Shown: in pieces, positions 62,421 to 64,000 of the stretch
Position numbering within the stretch: position 1 is the stretch's first letter
How the letters are laid out: each line of letters starts with the position of its first letter
Origin: Rhizobium sp. BK650
GTDB lineage: Bacteria > Pseudomonadota > Alphaproteobacteria > Rhizobiales > Rhizobiaceae
NCBI RefSeq assembly: GCF_014195325.1
Contig: NZ_JACIBK010000002.1
Span: 186,001 to 250,000 of the forward strand
Length of the DNA stretch: 64,000 nt
Reading direction: 5' to 3'
Position numbers and translations under genes: made by a program
The notes under the pieces: generated by a model
Seen by the model: only the letters and a program-made list of their open reading frames with translations
What the model was told of the DNA's origin: nothing
Database searches by the model: none

Positions 62421-63104
62421 TCAAGCGGCGGCGGGCAGCCTGAGCAGGATCGAGTTATGCTTCTCGAGGAACTCCATCAGCCGCTGCGGATAGTCTTCGC
62501 CAATGGCGTTGCGGACGCTTGCCCGTTCGGATAGTGCTCCGCGCCAGCGCTTGACCCGCTCGAGCCCGTCGAAGATGTCGCGGTTGCCGAGCGTGTCGAA
62601 GAGATCGAAATATCGGAAGATCGGTCCAAAGACGGCGTCGACGAGGCTGAAGGTGGCTCCGCCAAAATAGGGTCCGTCTGTCAGCGCACCCTCGATCGTC
62701 GTGAATTTGGCGATAAGCGCCTTGTGCTTGGCCTCCAGCTGCGCACCGTCCTGCGCCGTCTCGTAGCCCCAGAGATCGGAAAGCACGGAAGAGCCGAATT
62801 CCATCCATCCGCGATGGCGTGCGCGGGTCAGCGCGTCAGTGGGATGCAGGGCGGCACCTGACTGCGTTTCCTCCAGATATTCGCAGATGACGCTGCTTTC
62901 GAACAACACCTCTTCGCGCCCATCGTCTTCCTCTATCCGGAGCAACGGCACCTTGCCGAGTGGAGAAATTTTTAAAAACCAGTCCGGTTTGTCGGCCAGA
63001 TCGATGTTGATGCGCTCGAAAGGCACGCCTTTTTCGAGGAGCGTAATCGCGGCGCGCTGCACGTAGGGGCAGAGGTGATGACTGATGAGGGTAAGCCTGC
63101 TCAT
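62421..63104 (-). CDS. Glutathione S-transferase family protein
   Basis: A 227-residue transferase with a thioredoxin-like N-domain and helical C-domain. The N-terminal SHHLCPYVQRAAITLLEKGV has a Cys at the active-site position, as in omega/beta-like GSTs, and SPLGKVPLLRIEEDDGREE VLFES-type segment forms the glutathione site (cis-Pro in KVPLL, Glu-Ser in FESSVICEYL). ATG 63104 is supported by AGGAG six bases upstream; the frame is open far upstream into the divergent MarR gene. It is probably controlled by that MarR protein. Confidence 0.92.
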   Translation of the reverse strand: MSRLTLISHHLCPYVQRAAITLLEKGVPFERINIDLADKPDWFLKISPLGKVPLLRIEEDDGREEVLFESSVICEYLEETQSGAALHPTDALTRARHRGWMEFGSSVLSDLWGYETAQDGAQLEAKHKALIAKFTTIEGALTDGPYFGGATFSLVDAVFGPIFRYFDLFDTLGNRDIFDGLERVKRWRGALSERASVRNAIGEDYPQRLMEFLEKHNSILLRLPAAA

Positions 63105-63142
63105 AAAGGTCTCCTGGTGGTTCATAAAGAATGCCTGCCAAT

Positions 63143-63205
63143 ATAAATGCAAATGCATATAATATTGCTTGCGATGAGATTCAAGATAAATGTATCTGCA
63201 TTTAT
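63143..63205. promoter_or_regulatory. Operator-like repeats between GST and MarR genes
   Basis: ATAAATG (63186-63192) and CATTTAT (63199-63205) form a perfect 7-bp inverted repeat over 6 bases. A second site with ATAAATGCAAATGCATAT (63143-63160) shares the TGCATTTAT word on the other strand. Both lie in the divergent promoter region, as expected for a MarR autorepressor. Confidence 0.6.
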
Positions 63206-63647
63206 GTCTGAGAAAATGCCGAAGCCGAGCGCAGCAATCGTCTCTGCCTGGACGCGCATCATGCGAGCCCGCGAGCGGCTGCTGAATGTGATCGAAGCCG
63301 ATCTGAAGGCGGCCGGCCTGCCGCCGCTTGCCTGGTACGATGTGCTTTGGGAACTGGCGCGCGCGCAATCAGGCAAGCTCCGCCCCTATGAGCTCGAGGA
63401 GCGCACGCTGTTGGCGCAGTATAATCTTTCCCGCCTGATCGATCGGCTGGAAAAAGAGGGGCTGGTCGGTCGCGAGGTCTTCGCACAGGATGGGCGCGGC
63501 CGCTGGGTGGTGATCACGGATGCCGGCCGGAAGCTTCGGGAGCGCATGTGGATCGTCTACGGCAAGGCGATCGAAACTCATATAGGCTGCAAGCTTTCCG
63601 AAGGCGAGGCGAAGACGATTGCCGGCCTGCTGGATCGCTTCCTCTGA
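63204..63647 (+). CDS. MarR family transcriptional regulator
   Basis: A 147-residue winged-helix protein. PPLAWYDVLWELARAQSG and the recognition part LLAQYNLSRLIDRLEKEGLV followed by the wing GREVFAQDGRGRWVVITDAG are clear. It is divergent from a GST gene and probably represses it and itself. The start is uncertain: ATG 63204 lies within the palindrome, ATG 63174 would add ten residues; neither has a ribosome site. It ends immediately before the stop of the convergent YbaK-type gene. Confidence 0.88.
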   Translation: MSEKMPKPSAAIVSAWTRIMRARERLLNVIEADLKAAGLPPLAWYDVLWELARAQSGKLRPYELEERTLLAQYNLSRLIDRLEKEGLVGREVFAQDGRGRWVVITDAGRKLRERMWIVYGKAIETHIGCKLSEGEAKTIAGLLDRFL

Positions 63648-64000
63648 TCAGGCGATCAGGGGAGCAGCAGTGGCCTTCAGTGCTTTCAACGCGTCCTTCG
63701 GATCGAGCCGCACCTGTAACCCGCGCTGCCCGCCATTCATATAGACCAGGAGCTCGGTAAGCGCTGTTTCCTCGATCGCCGTCGGCACGAGCTTCTTCTG
63801 GCCGAACGGGCTGATGCCTCCGACATGATAGCCTGTCAGACGCTCCGCATCGGCAGGCTTCATCATATTGGCCGATTTGCCGTGAAAGGCGCTCGCAAGC
63901 CTCTTCATGCTGACCTCGCGGTCGGAAGGCACGACCACGCAGACCGGCTTTCCGTCCACCTCCGCCATCAGTGTCTTGAGCACGCGATGCGGCTCTTCAC
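63648..64000 (-). CDS. ybaK: Cys-tRNA(Pro) deacylase, YbaK/EbsC family, 5' end cut by window
   Basis: Trans-editing enzyme that hydrolyses Cys-tRNA-Pro made by mistake by ProRS. Only the C-terminal 117 residues are inside the window; the frame is open to base 64000 (EEPHRVLKTLMAEVDGKP) and the full protein should be about 156 residues. The conserved GYHVGGISPFGQKK segment and the Lys in SMKRLASAFHGKSANMM are diagnostic. It is convergent with the MarR gene and shares no spacer with it. Confidence 0.92.
   Translation of the reverse strand, partial: EEPHRVLKTLMAEVDGKPVCVVVPSDREVSMKRLASAFHGKSANMMKPADAERLTGYHVGGISPFGQKKLVPTAIEETALTELLVYMNGGQRGLQVRLDPKDALKALKATAAPLIA

Noticed and set aside
1..64000. 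CRISPR arrays, prophage, transposons or plasmid origin
   Set aside because: No regularly spaced repeats, integrase, transposase or replication genes were seen anywhere in the window.

Overview
The window is dense, GC-rich chromosomal DNA of an alphaproteobacterium. Its housekeeping proteins (LepA, IF-3, L20, PheS/PheT, XseA), an Irr-type iron control element in front of a membrane-bound ferritin gene, a BA14K-family protein, a BTLCP-family protease and a short palindrome-rich intergenic repeat all point to the Rhizobiaceae, most likely Rhizobium. There is no transposase, integrase, phage gene or CRISPR array. Both ends cut a gene: an M17 aminopeptidase on the left and a YbaK-type deacylase on the right.

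Layout. 1-9.5 kb is a peptide and amide utilisation region: M17 aminopeptidase, MarR, NlpC/P60 protein, then a minus-strand series of P1-family peptidase, LysR regulator, peptide-type binding protein, two permeases and an amidase, with no ABC ATPase. 10-14 kb holds a three-domain kinase/M23-like/PLP enzyme and purU. 14.2-19.8 kb is an exopolysaccharide locus (acyltransferase, polymerase-like membrane protein, GH5 glycanase, Wzz-type protein, small exported protein). 19.8-29.9 kb is an eleven-gene, tightly overlapping operon that starts with rfbF and rfbG and appears to build and attach a C-methylated, possibly N-acylated CDP-6-deoxyhexose for a surface glycan. 30.5-43.4 kb mixes tRNA-Leu(CAG), BA14K protein, SelT/W-like protein, GH25 lysozyme, lepA, tenA, regulators, acetylpolyamine amidohydrolase, recX, an exporter, truncated haemoglobin, mbfA, BTLCP protease and a hydrolase. 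43.6-48.8 kb is the translation block infC, rpmI-rplT, pheS-pheT. 48.9-57 kb has stress and accessory genes plus a Gtr-like glycosylation set (GtrA, GT2, large GT-C-like protein). 57.4-64 kb has xseA, a flavodoxin-fold quinone reductase, a divergent PecS/PecM-like pair with urate-regulator hallmarks, M29 aminopeptidase, a divergent GST/MarR pair and the YbaK fragment.

How the genes work together. Three loci (14.2-19.8, 19.8-29.9 and 53.2-56.6 kb) contribute to cell-surface carbohydrate: polymer synthesis and chain length, a dedicated modified sugar, and lipid-linked transfer of single sugars. Several aminopeptidases and the peptide transporter serve nitrogen scavenging. Small divergent regulator/effector pairs carry visible operator-like palindromes. 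The candidates most worth a second look are the unusual CDP-sugar operon, the fused kinase-phospholyase, the urate-type MarR/exporter pair and the Gtr-like triad. No wholly unknown multi-gene system was proved from sequence alone.
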